DNA from: Glycine soja
Lineage: Eukaryota > Streptophyta > Magnoliopsida > Fabales > Fabaceae
Length of the DNA stretch: 64,000 nt
Direction of reading: 5' to 3'
Assembly (NCBI RefSeq): GCF_004193775.1
Contig: NC_041008.1
Span: forward strand, 43,371,136-43,435,135
Shown one piece after another: positions 43,275 to 56,592 of this stretch. How positions within the stretch are numbered: the first letter of the stretch is position 1; each line of letters starts with the position of its first letter. The notes under the pieces are model-generated. The model worked only from the letters and a program-made list of their open reading frames with translations. It was not told the DNA's origin and did not search any database. Position numbers and translations under genes: made by a program.

Positions 43275-46200
43275 ATGATTGTGAGGAAAAACAAGCCAAG
43301 TGCAAAGTCACTGCTTGTACTTTTTATTATGGTTCTTGCTTTTTTCTTTGTCACTTATAATTTGGTATTTATGATCAAACACCATAAGGGTGGAAGTTGG
43401 GTAGCAGATGAGTTGGGGTTTCTTGATCCTCTGATCCGGAATATTCCTGGAAAGGTGATGGTATTAGCAAATTCCAATTCAAAATTCCATGTTGCAGTGA
43501 CTGCAACCGATGCGGCTTACAGCCAATGGCAATGCCGGATTATGTACTACTGGTATAAGAAGGTAAAGGACATGCCAGGATCAGACATGGGAAAGTTCAC
43601 CAGAATAGTGCATTCAGGAAGGCCAGATCAGTTGATGGATGAAATTCCTACTTTTGTTGTTGATCCACTTCCTGCAGGCTTGGATAGGGTACAAAATTTT
43701 CTGCTTCTTCTGTCAGAATTTATATCTTCTTAACCTATCGAACTTTTAAGTTAACCTATTCACTTGGTCCCTATAGTTGTTCCTATTTTAAGTTTTAGTT
43801 CCTATATGAGAGAATTGTACGTATTGGTCTCTACATATGCAGGCTTGAATAGGATATAAAATTTTCTGCTTCTTCTGTCAGAATTCATATCTTATTAGCC
43901 TATGTAACTTTTAAGTTAAACTATTCACTTGTTCCCTTAGTTGTTCCTATTTTAAGTTTTAGTCCCGATATGAGAGAATTGTAACTATTGGTCTCTACAT
44001 ATGCATGTTTGCCTAAGTTTTGGTGCCTCTCGCTGATACCAGAGAAGACTTTCTGGCGGTATAAAACCGCTATGAAAACATTTTGGCACTGACAAATTGC
44101 TATAAAAAATTGTGTAGGGACTATAACTTCGGGTTTTCTCATATAGGGACTAAAACTTAACATCGAAACAACCAAATGGATCAAGAGAATAGTTAAACGT
44201 AACTTTTACTATTATTATTATTATTATTGTTCTGTTAATCCCCGTTGTATAGGATAGTTCTTTGTTTGGTTAAAATAGTGCATTTCAATCTCTTGCAATG
44301 TTTGCGTTTAAGTAATATACATGTATTTAGCAATTTTAGTTGTCTGGAAGGATTCATAGAAAAGAGGTAGTTAAATATTCTGCCAGATCACTTCTAAATG
44401 ATTGTTTTGCTACCATTTTAAATGTTCCCCTCATCATAAGTAGTAGATTTTTTTTTCTAAAACTTTTGTGGAAATCTGTCTTGCCTTGATAAAAATGCAC
44501 TTAGTGTAATGAGGAATAGAAATGACTTGCATGATAGATTTGTCCGAATATCCTTAATTCCTTTTGTACATTCATTTTTATTAGTTGAAGGTTTGTTTGC
44601 CACATGTTTTTTTTTTCTTGTTTTAATCAAAAAGTAGTTGAGATTCGAAAGTATTCAGTGTGGCTTTGCTCAAGTTCAAATAAGAGATCATTGTGCATGT
44701 TAGGTAGGGGCAATCTTCAGATGCACCCAAGCTTTGGATAGTCTACAGTAGGAAAAAGAGGCCTTAACTGTATTCTGTTGGATTAGTTAACAATTGCCAG
44801 CTGTTGACAGCTGGCACGTTAGTTGAGGGTTGGAATAAATAGCTCTTCCTTACAGAAGAATGAGTAGGAGAGAATCATTGTAAAACTGAGTAGTGACTCA
44901 GTGCAAAGGGAGAGGGTGCTCTACCTTGTGAATGTTTGATGGATTGTCAATAACAAGATACTGTTGGACATGTGTGGCCTCAGTTATCTTAAGAAGGGGT
45001 GAATTAATTTTTCACTAACAAACTTTTAACCCCCTTCTAAATGAGATAGGTTCAGAATGCATAAGAAGCATCAATCAATTTAATAATGTTCTTTAAACAT
45101 GCAAGACAAAATTGATTACAACAAAATAAATGAGATAAAGGAAGAGAGAATACAAACACAGTTTTATACTAATTCGGCAAAGTTCATGCCTACATCCAGT
45201 ACTCAAACAACCCACTTGAGATTTTCCACTAACTTTGCAAAACTCATTTTACAAAGTCTGAACCACACAGGGACAACTCATCCCTTGTGTTCAGAATTCC
45301 TTACAACTTAAGAGACCTTTGGTCCCTTAATCAATCTCTTTAATTGAGAAGAAGAAAGAAGAGGAATTCTCTCTTGAAGAGAAAGATATTACAATTGAAG
45401 TCCATGGATGAACTCTTGATGGATTTGCAAGTGTTTGCCCAAGAGTTTCTTTTGAGAGAGCATTTGGCAATGAAGTTCTCTTGGAATATCTCTATCTTTT
45501 TCTTTTGAGAGGATAAAACATTTTGGACAAAAAAAACTCTCTACCAATTTCATTTCCAAGTCACTAATTTATATGCCTTTGATAGCCTTTAAAATTCAAA
45601 TGAAAAGTTGTGACTGTTGGGAATATTTTTCGAAAATCCTCACTGGTAATCGATTACAGCATTCTGGTAATCGATTACACAGTTATATTTTGAAGGGTCA
45701 TGACTTTTGAATTTGAATTTAAGGAGTTTTGTTGTTGGTAATCGATTACAGACATATGGTAATCAATTACATGTTCAAAATTCAAATTCAAAACCCTTTT
45801 CAACAACAATTTCTCAAACTTCCCTTCTGGTAAATCGATTACCAGAGCCTTGCATGACTTTGAAACCCTTTGTTGAGGCAAGGCTTGATCTTGAAGAAAT
45901 CTTGAATCAAGGCTTTGTTTGTTGAAGCAATCTTGTATTAATCTTGAAACAAATGTAGCAGCCTTGTTTGATTCTTCTTTGGCATCATCAAAATCATCAT
46001 ACATTCACAGATACTTTTTCATTTTGTTGATTGTTCTTGTGTGTGAGTGTAGCCTAACTCAATCTAGAGTTAGAGTGACAAGGAGATTCCTAACAACTGG
46101 TCCAACATTCCGGTGGTGCAATCATGGATCGTACTGAAGCACGACTTATGGCCTTGGAATCTTCCGTGGAATCCTTGCAATCGACGACTGGTGAATTGAA

Positions 46201-49200
46201 ATATGTATCCATTGAGTTGCAAAAATCGACAAAGGCCTAGCATACATCGTTCGCAAACTTTTCAAAGAAGCTTGACACCATGGACGACATGCGACGAATG
46301 ATGAAGACGATGATGGCTCAACAAGGTTTTTGGCGTACAGAGGAAAGTAGTGAGATGGAAGACAAAGAATCAAGAAAAGAATCTGAGTCAGAGGCGAGTG
46401 ACGCGGAGGATGATGCATCGCAACATGCATGATGAAGCATGTGACCATGCCTTTGTTCGAAGGTGATAACCCTCTCGAGTGGATCCCACAGTTGTGAAAA
46501 TCTTCTCAACATCAGAAAGCCAACATTTTCAAATAAATATCACTAACACTAAACTTATACAATCAATATTATACAAAGAATAAATTAATTTACCAAGACA
46601 TATAATAAAATTACACAGTACAAAATTTTCATTGTTTAATCCTTTAATCCTTAATTATATAATTTTAAATGTGTAGAAAAATAAATTAAGAAGGAAATTT
46701 CCAACAACGTGAGCAGAGAAATTCTTTGATGTGCAGAAGGTAAAGCCAAATGCAAAATTAAGGTTGGCTTTTATCAGTATGGAGGGAAACTGATATAAGC
46801 TTGCTTGAGAAGCTTCTATGGAGGTTGGATCTTTGAGCTTCAATGAGGTCCTTCAACGGTGATTTTCTACCATGGAGATGCAGCGGAAGATAAAGGAGAA
46901 GAGGTGAGAGGAGGCACCACCCACTAGGGAATAAGCCATGGAAGAAAGAGCTTCACCACCAAGAGAGTGTCTTGGATAAGAAGCTTAGAGAGGAAGCTTC
47001 AATTGAGAAAAAGAGAGAGAGAGAGGGGGAGGGGAGCACGCAATTGAAGGAGGAAAAGAGGGAGAGAATTTGAACTTTGAAGTGTGTCTCATAAGACTCT
47101 CATTCATCAAAGTTACAACAAGTGTTACACATGCTTCTATTTATAGCCTAGGTAGCTTCCTTGAGAAACTTCCTTGAGAAGTTTCCTTGAGAAGCTTCCT
47201 TGAGAAGTTTCCTTGAGAAGCTAGAGCTTAGCTACACACATCCCTCTTATAACTAAGTTCACCTCCTTGAGAAGCTTTCTTGAGAAGCTAGTGCTTAGCT
47301 ACACACACCCCTCTAATAGCTAGTCTTCTCTTGCATACTAGCCTTAGGGGGTTGCTTTTCTATTGTCTTTTCCTTATCATCTTTGGGCTTAGAAGGTGCC
47401 TCCCCTAAGATGCCTTGACCTTGGTTTTTCTTTGGATATGAGTGAGAGCCATAAGATTTTGAAGCAGACTTCCTTTTAAGTTGTTGCTCTACCCTTATTT
47501 CCCAATCTAAGTAAGCTTTTACATTGTTCTTCCCATGGAAGTATGAGAGGTTAATGTTAGCCTCTTAAGGCTTTCTTTCCTTTTCTCTCCTATGGGAGTA
47601 AGGTCTAAGATGTGATCTATGCCTTCCTTCATAATAGTCACGAAGTTCTTCACTTAGGCTCTTGCAAGAGCCATGACTACTATAGGAAACATGTTTTTCT
47701 TTTCTTAACTCTTTTAGTATTTTCCTTTTTTTCTTCTTCCCTTATTTGTTCCCTCTCATCTTGATTTATTTCTACCCTCTCTTTTCCTTTTTTTTCTTTC
47801 TAGTTTTTCTTTCCATAACTTGAGGGAAATCAACTCATCTAAGATTCTAGATAGAGGGTCCTTATGACTAGTACCCTCACCATTAACACTAGATGAATGA
47901 TGACTCATGTTGGTTCTTAAGTTGTGGTTCTTTCTTGTTGGGGGTTTGAAAAAGTTAAAAGTTGGGGTTTTAAAGAACTCGGGATAAGCGTGATAAGAAA
48001 GAAGAAAGTATTATGCAATATCAAGATAAACTAGGCGAGACTAGTAAAGAAAATAAGTTATGTAAATAAGCAAGAAATTAAAGTGCAAGAGATGTAAACT
48101 AGGCGGATCCTAAGAGTGTTTGGATGACCTCATTTAACGTTTCCAACAAAACACTCACTATCCTAAAGAAAAATTGCCTAAAATTATTGCACACAAATGG
48201 AAGTAGGGTGACCTATTGGAGACTCCCAACTTACTTCCAGTGAAAGGTCTTTTTGTTACACAAATTGAAAGTAATAAAGGTAAACGTACAAGTGTTCAAT
48301 TACAAATAAATTTCCAATTACAAAAAAGGTCCTCAATTTTGGTGGCTATTTTCTCTTTGGCGTTTCACTCAACTTGGAGAGTTTCTTAGTCCAATAGCTC
48401 TTAAGGTGGTTGATCCCTCACTTCTTGACTGAAATTCTTCAATGGATGACACCAATCCTCCTTTCCAATTTCCTATATGGCAACTCACAAACAAGGAAAC
48501 AAAGAGACAAACAATAACCAAAGACCAAAAAATGAAATGAAAGCTAAACCAATAGAGTTTTAACAAGATAAATTTTCAATGATTATTCAACAATTAAAGC
48601 AATGAAAAGGATATAAAAGCAAGCTAGGACTCAAAGATAAACTTAGAATGGCTCTAGAGTAGAGTAAAAAAAACTATAAAAAAAATATTCAACACACCTC
48701 TAGTTTTGGATTTTGGAACTTGTTTTCACACTAATTTTCAATTGAAAGTTTAGAACTAAGATTGGTATAAAATATAAACCAATTATAGAACAAATTTTGA
48801 GTCAAAACAACAAGCACATTTCCCTTTCGCTTTTTTTCTCCTAGATACTAATTTTTCTGGAAACTTGTGTGATTTTTTGGTATTTTTTCCTTTTATCCAA
48901 ATTACTTGGTTCTTTTTTTCTATTTTTTTTTTCAAATGTCTAGAAAATTCAGTAAAAATTTCAACTCAAAAATCGCAGTGACCAATTCCTAGTAATTTTT
49001 ACAAGTTCGTATGTTCAAGTTGTCAGCATCAATGATTTCAGACTTCAAATTTTTTAAGCATGGTGTATTGATTGCCTTGGGCTTACTTTCAACCTTCCTG
49101 TGTATGTTGAACTCACTAGGCTTGTTTACCACAGTTTTAGGGGTTCAATATTCACTTAGGATCAAAATTTCAACCAGCAATTCAATCACCAAAACTCAAA

Positions 49201-52200
49201 TTCACAATAGACACAATCATAAGGAAACCTAAAAGTTCAAGAAAAGGTTCACAATCAAAGACTCTCTAAGAATTTTGCAAGAACGTGTTAAGGATTAATT
49301 AACATGCAAGATTTCACTCAAATCAACTAATAGGCTAAAAAAATTTCATACACTCATGAACAAATGAGTTATACAAAGAAACAAGAAAAATAAAATTCAG
49401 CACAACATAAGAAATCTTATGTGACAAGTTTCATGACTATAGTAAAACCTCTTCCTCATTGCACTGCTGAGCTGCCTTGGTATCCGTGTTAGGAAGTCAA
49501 AAACACTCCTTGCCACTACCAAACATGTATGTTGAAGTCTCAAAAACATGTTTAACTCATTAACATTTATCGGAGAATCGACAGTTCGTCTCGGGTAATC
49601 CTAGATCAATCATAGAGCTGGGGCCTTCCCTAAGCCAAAAGATACCTTCTCCTATTAATTAACTTCCTTAAAACCTTTCTCCAGCAGTCGATTCTTCTAT
49701 CATTGGATTTTCAGTCTTGGAAGTGGTGAAGCGAGGGTTTTTACTTTTCTCTTGGCTAGCTAGTAGGGAGAGAACTTATAAAGGGTAACCCGCATTCTTC
49801 CTTTACCGAAGCACATGACTTCTATGACAAAACTACAATAGGTGAATAAGTCACTCTAGATTTTTGAGGTTTTTTTTTACTTTAATGTTTTTGTAAAAAT
49901 TTTATGGTTTAGGTTTCAGCCACAAAAAATAGCAAGACAAAACTCAAAGGAACCTAAACTCAACACAATTCATGGTTCAAGAACAAGAACAAGAAATTTG
50001 AACCATAGAAAATCAAATCTAGCTTCTATAGCAAGTTTAATCGGTGGAAATTCTAAAGAATCATGTTAACAAAATTTAGCGCAAGACATGTGAGGAGATA
50101 CATGGAGAAAAATGAAGAAACAACAATGGAGGAGAAGGTAAAGCTGAAAATTGATGGAGGTTTAAGGAGCACCTACTTGAAGCTCTTGTGCTCTGATACC
50201 ACTTGATGTAAGCTTACTTGAGAAGCTTCTATGGAGGCTGGATCTTTGAGCTTCAATGAGGTCCTTCAATGGTGATTTTCCATTATGGAGATGTAGCGAA
50301 AGATAAAGGAGAAAAAGTGAGAGGAGACGTCATCCACTCGGGAATAAGCCATGGAAAAAAGAGCTTCACCACCAAGAGAATGTCTTGGATAAGAAGCTTA
50401 GAGTGGAAGTTTCAATGAAGGAAAAGAAAGAGAGAAGGAGGGGAACACGAAATTGAAGGAGGAAAAGAGAGAGAAGTTGAACTTCGAAGTGTCACAAGAC
50501 TCTCATCCATCAAAGTTATAACATGTATTACATATGCTTCTATTTATAACATAGGTAGCCTCCGTGAGAAATTTCATTGAAAAACTAGAGTTTAGCTACA
50601 TACACCCCTCTAATAACTAAGTTCACCTCCTTGAAAAGTTTTTTTGAGAAACTTCTTGACAAATTTAGTTGAAAAGCTTCTCGAGAAATTTCTTTAAGAA
50701 GCTAGAGCTTAAGTGTACATCTCTCTAATAATTAACTTACCTCTTTCATATGTAATACAAGGTTAAAAATCCTAAACTACTAGAATGACCAGAATACTTC
50801 AGAAACACCCATACATTGGTTCCAATATTGGAAAAAAAATACCAAGGAGTGATCTTGGATAGCTTTCACAGTGGTGCTGTTGTGCCGCTATGGCAGAAAT
50901 GCTGGCGGGGATGTGTATGAGCGATTGGCGGCTCTGCGTCAAACAGAGAGTGTGACAGACTTTGTGCAAGAATTTGAACTTTTGGTAGCGCAAACATGAG
51001 GCGCATCAGAGAAAGCGGTTACTTTCTTGCTGGACTTCGCTCAGACGTTCGTTGCAAGATTCGACCTCACAAACCCAGGGACCTGTCCAGTGCTATGGAA
51101 CTCGCTGGTGACTTCGAAGAGGCAGGGAAAGCGGAGAACCGTTACAGCAATCCTCACGGCTGCAGGTTCAAGTTTCATCCCAAGAGCGACACGGTGGCGC
51201 GAAATTTTGGTGGGAACACTCTGAATCCGGCACAAGGGGCTCCATTTTAGCACAGGTCAAATTGCGGTGTTGTTCGTAACTCCTCTAATGCGTTCAGTGG
51301 GAAACAGAGTGAGGGAACGAAATGGGACCAAAGAAAAGGGGTGTGAGGAACCTACCTTACCAGAAGTATCTTCGTAGGAGAGAAGCGAAGCTGTGCTATC
51401 ACTATGGGGGGCCATTTGTTTTAGGCCATAAGTGTCCTGACATGAATCTTCGATTGATTATATTGGCCGAGGACGAATGTATCAATGCAGAGGGCGAAAT
51501 CATAAAATTTGAGGCAATTCAGGATTTTGAGGATGATGCAATCCAGGATGAGGAGGTGGAATACCAGTGGATGGACCTTTCCATGTGTTCTGTGGGAGGT
51601 CTAACTCAGCCAAGTACAATGAAACTGGAAGGGAGGATTCATGATAGGAAGGTGATGATCTTGATTGATAGTGTGGCAAGCCACAATTTTATCTCTACCA
51701 TGTTGGTTGAACAAATGAGTCTTCCTATGGGACCAACTAGGTCTTATGGGGTGATATTGGGGGATGGCAATAAAGAAAAACACAGGGGTGCTGTATGTAT
51801 TTGCAGGTAAGTCTAGGACAGCATGCTGTCAAGGACAATTTCTTTTTATTTGAGTTAGGGGGAGTGGACCTCATTTTGTGAGTGGCTTGGTTAGAAAAAT
51901 TGGGAGAGGTAAAAATGAATTGGAAGGACCTGACTATGCAGTTTGTCCATCAAGGCAATTTGGTGGTAGTCCAAAGGGATCCAAAGTTAGTTAGATCCTT
52001 ATTCTCTATTCAAACCCTGCTCAAGACAACTGAAATCGAACATACTGTTCTACTCTGGATTATAGAGGCTGGTGAGATAGAAAGCGCAGGGGAGCAAATT
52101 GACGATGTTATGAACCAACAAATCAACAGGATATTGGAGTATGCTGAAGTGTTTTTTGAAAAAAAGGGTCTTCCTCCTAGTAGAAGTGTCGACCATGGAA

Positions 52201-55200
52201 TTCCCCTCAAGACAGGTGCAGATCCAGTAAATGTCCGGCCTTACAGGTATCCCTTTTAACAGAAGAATGAAATAGAAAAACAGGTTAATGAAATGCTGGA
52301 ATCTGGGATTATCAAACCCGCCAACCGCCCTTACTCCAGTCCTGTTATATCAGTGAAGAAGAAAGATGGGAGCTGGAGGTTTTGTATTGATTATAGAACT
52401 CGGAATAAGGTCACAGTACTTGACAAATTCCCTATTCCTCTGATAGAGGAATTATTAGATGAGTTGAAGGGGGCTAAATTTTTTTCTAAGATAGATCTTA
52501 GAGCTGGCTACCTTCAAATAAGGATGAGACCTGAGGATATTGAGAAGATTGCATTCAGAACACACCAAGGACATTATGAATATGCCATAATGCCCTTTGG
52601 ACTGAGTAATGCACCTGCCACCTTTCAATGTGCAATGAACTTGACATTACAGGATTTTTTGAAGAAATTTGTATTGGTGTTTTTTGATGACATACTCATT
52701 ACAGCCCTACTTGGGAGCCACATTTGGAACATTTGAAGGCTGTGTTGAGTACTCTACAAAGGAATGAGTTCTTTGCCAATATTAAGAAGTGTAGCTCTGG
52801 GAAGACAAAGATCGAATATCTAGGTCATATGATTTCAGGAGTCGGGGTGGCAGTGGACAAGAAAAAGGTGCAAGCTGTTCTAAATTGGCCCATTCCTAAG
52901 ACTGTCAAGGCTTTGAGAGGTTTTCTGGGATTGGCAGGATACTATAGGAGGTTCATCTGTGGTTTTGGAAAAATAGCCAGACCCTTAAATAACATGTTGA
53001 AAGCAAGAAATTTCAAGTGGACCACTAAAAGTTCTGAAGCCTTCAAGAGGTTGCAGGAAGCCTTGACCTCTGCACCAGTTTTAACAATGCCTGATTTTGA
53101 CCAGCCATTTGTGATCAAGTGTGATGCCTCAGAAAAAGGGATTGGTGTTGTTTTATCCCAGAATAAAAAGGCTATTGCTTACTTCAGTAAGCCTTTATCA
53201 GAGGTTTATCTAGTTAAGAGTATATGAGCAATAGTTGATGGCATTGGTGTTAGCCATCCAACATTGGCAGCCATATTTGATGGGCAGGAAATTTCTGGTA
53301 TACACAGATCAAAAGAGCCTAAAGTTTCTGCTGGACCAAAGACTCACCACTCAGACTCAATAGAATTGGTTGGCAAAACTGTTGGGGTACGAATTTGATA
53401 TTGTGTTCAAAACAGGGGCTTCAAATAGGGTAGCTGATGCTTTGTCACGAAAGGAGGAGGATAAAGAGATTCAAGCGCTGACCAGACCCTATTGGCATGA
53501 GGTAGCTGAGATTGACAGAGAAGTTCAGGAGGATCCAGTATTGGCTAAGATTAAAGATGACCTCAGACTCGACCCAAATTCATATGGTAAATATACCCTG
53601 GAAAAGGACAGATTATATTACAAAGTGAAATCGGTATTGGATAACTCAGCTGTTTAAGGAATTCCACTCTTCTCTATCAGGTGGACATTCTGGAGTGGAC
53701 AGAACATATAGAAGATTGGCACAATCATTGTATTGGAAGGGTATGATGAAGACAATACAGGAGTTGGTGGCAAGATGTCAGGTCTGCCAAAGAAACAAAT
53801 ATCAGGCCTCTTCTCCAGCAGGGCTACTGCAACCACTCCCTGTGCCTTATCAGGTATGGGAGGATATTAGTATGGATTTTATTATAGGATTGCCCAAGTC
53901 AAAAGGAGTGGATTCTATACTAGTAGTGGTTGACAGACTTAGTAAATATGGGGCATTTCCTGGTACTAAAACATCCCTTCTCTGCTAGATCAGTAGCTGA
54001 TGTATTTACTAAGGAAATCATAAGACTGAATGGAATTCCAGCATCCATTGTCAGTGATCGGATGCCATTTTTTGAAGTAACTTTTGGCAAGGATTATTCA
54101 AGAGGCAGGGCACGAGCTTAAAAATGAGTACAGCCTATCACCCTTAGTCTGATGGCCAAATTGAGGTGTTAAATAGGACACTTGAGACTTACCTGAGATG
54201 CTTCTTCTCTAAGCAGATACATGGATCATATTAAGAGCCTCAAATACTAAATGAGATGCTTTGTGTAACCTGAGTTTGACTAATCTTCATTTGGATTCAT
54301 ATTTGACGTGCAGACAGGCTAGGCCATTGGCTTAGTTAAATGATCTTATTTCAAAATAAAAGAACTTCATTTAGCTAAATTACTCTCTAATAGCTTGACT
54401 CATGTTTCTATGCACTTAAATATTTTATAAATCCTTTTGCAAATTATAATAACAACCAAGTGCTCAGATACATGGATCATTTAACTCCACTGAAAATTTT
54501 ATCATCAATTTCATTATTTGTTATATTTCTTTATTATTCCTTACTATTGAATTGATGTCTTAAAAAATTTGTCTATTTATTTTTGGTCAGGGTTATGTTG
54601 TCATGAATAGACCATGGGCTTTTGTCCAGTGGCTGGAGAAAGCAGACATTGAGGAAGAGTAAATTTCTTTATTCTTGTTTTCTAGGATGTTATGCTCTCC
54701 AGTAACAAAACCTAAGAGGCAGTGCATTTTGTGATTGGTGCAGATATATTTTGATGGCAGAACCTGACCACATATTTGTAAATCCTTTGCCTAATTTGAC
54801 TAATGGAAACCAACCAGCAGGGTATCCATTTTTTTATATAAAACCAGTTAAACATGGAAAAATAATTAGGAAATTCTACCCCAAGGCGAACGGTCCTATT
54901 ACTGATATTGATCCCATTGGCAATTCTCCTGTAATCATTCAGAAGGTGAATTCTCAACTCCAGGTTTACACATGTTGCCAGATTGATTTTATTACTAATA
55001 TTCTAACTGTTATATAGTTATTATAAAGCATAATAGCCTTCCATTGAGGCTTTGGTTTTTCTTTATCATCAGTCCTTGCTGGAGGAAATAGCTCCCACAT
55101 GGGTGAATATTTCCTTGCAAATGAAAGATGATCCAGAAACTGATGAAACTTTTGGATGGGTACTTGAAATGTGAGTAGTACTATGTGAATTTTCTAAAGC

Positions 55201-56544
55201 TTATTTCTAATCACAATTACCAATTATGTGATGTTGATTTTGTTTATAACTGTTCCTGACATTTGTCAGTACTGAAAGTTCTAACTTTCTGCTGTAATTA
55301 TTTTGTTGAACTAAGGTATGCGTACGCTGTAGCATCAGCTTTGCACGGTGTACGGCATATTCTTCATGATAACTTCATGCTCCAGGTTTGTCTATCTGTG
55401 AATGGGGTGTTGCATCTTTACTTGAGGAAGTAACATTTAAGTTAATGACATGCATCATTGGAATGTTGCAGCCACCATGGGACTTTGATGTTGAGAACAA
55501 GTTTATAATCCATTATACTTATGCATGTGACTACAATTTAAAGGTTAGTTGATTTCTTCTAGCTTTCTATTTTATATTTATGTAAGGTAGCAAGAATGTG
55601 GTTCCTTGATTAATATTCCCTTTGTTTTTACATTTGTAACTTTGCTTGTTCCATAAGTTATTTACTCCTACTACTTATCCATTCAGGGGGAACTAACATA
55701 TGGGAAGATTGGAGAATGGCGTTTTAACAAGAGATTTTATCTAACAGGTCCTCCACCCAAAAACCTTTCCTTACCCCCTCCTGGAGTTCCTGAAAGTGTG
55801 GTAAGTCCTTATCTTTCAATTTTCTGCTTTGGATATTACTAATCAAACCCAGCTAGAGAAGGAGTTGGTGGGTTGGAAAGTTGCTAGTTCCGTTCCCAGA
55901 AAGTTTTAATTGTTTTGCACCTTTGATCTTCATTTTTGTGAAAAAGATACCAACATAATAACAAAATCAAGCAATAGGATGTTTAACCATGATCACAAAT
56001 ATTGATGGATGAACCATGTTATTAGCTAAATTTGGGCCCAAATTTGTGTAATCTTTAGAAAATGTCTTCCTTGTCTGTAACAGGAAGTTTTATTTATCTT
56101 GTCATTTGCATTTCCAAAACGTTCACAATATAGAAAGGATTTTAGAGTTATCTGTACTTGTATTCTTGTAACCGTTTATTTCAACCTCTGATTTAAACTT
56201 GTTGCTTCTTAATAACTTCTAAAATATACATGAAAAATTGTCCCGAACTTTTGAATTCTTTTAGAATGAAGTGAGCTGTGTCTTCAGTTTTTATTTATCA
56301 ATAAATATTTGGTCTAATGCAAATAGTTAATTCCTAAAATTAGACTATAGGGAAAAGGAATTAGTAATATTTATTTTACATTTTTTTCCTCATTGTAATA
56401 TACTTTTAGACATTAAATAACATGAAGAGCCACATCACTGTGGTAACAGACGTTCTGTTTTGATAAAGCTTTTTGCTTGCTTTCAAACATGTTGAACCCT
56501 AAACGGATACTAGGAGGAGGACACCAACTCGCCATGCTCAAACA

Positions 56545-56592
<48 letters not shown>

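Larger units (their letters stand above)
46791..50801 (-). mobile_element. Non-autonomous LTR retrotransposon nested in gag, 4.0 kb
   Basis: The plus strand of the element starts TGATATAAGC at 46791 and ends ATACTTCA at 50801. GAAAC lies directly outside both ends (46786-46790 and 50802-50806). Two LTR copies are clear: AAGCTTCTATGGAGG(T/C)TGGATC, TTTGAGCTTCAATGAGGTCC and CTTCTATTTATA occur near 46800-47140 and 50215-50550. On the minus strand the right LTR is followed by TGGTATCAGAGC (50190-50201), the initiator-methionine tRNA primer site. Only a gag remnant is present inside and no pol was recognised, so it depends on other elements. Confidence 0.87.
46124..51250 (+). pseudogene. Gypsy gag, split by insertions
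   Basis: The first part reads [20 protein letters not shown] and ends [13 protein letters not shown] near 46490. After a roughly 215-base AT-rich insertion it resumes as [10 protein letters not shown] and [12 protein letters not shown] up to 46790. After the nested LTR element it resumes at 50802 with [27 protein letters not shown] and [20 protein letters not shown], ending about 51250. These are the usual capsid-domain landmarks of plant gypsy gag. Stops (KA*HTS, AQT*GAS) are present. Confidence 0.8.
46124..54230 (+). mobile_element. Dead Ty3/gypsy retrotransposon in HPAT intron 1
   Basis: A sense-oriented gypsy element with gag from 46124 and pol to about 54230. Its gag is interrupted by a second LTR element (46791-50801) and by a small insertion (about 46490-46706). 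Domains run in Ty3/gypsy order: gag, protease, reverse transcriptase, RNase H, integrase. Frameshifts and stops occur in every domain. No 3' LTR is visible after the integrase core, so the element is 3'-truncated. It makes up most of the intron. Confidence 0.85.

Noticed and set aside
44962..46093. 5' LTR of the gypsy element that starts gag at 46124
   Set aside because: The block abuts the gag leader and has TG...CA ends, but its TATA site and motif order face left, no primer site of known type follows at 46094, and no 3' partner exists. I list it only as an LTR-like repeat.
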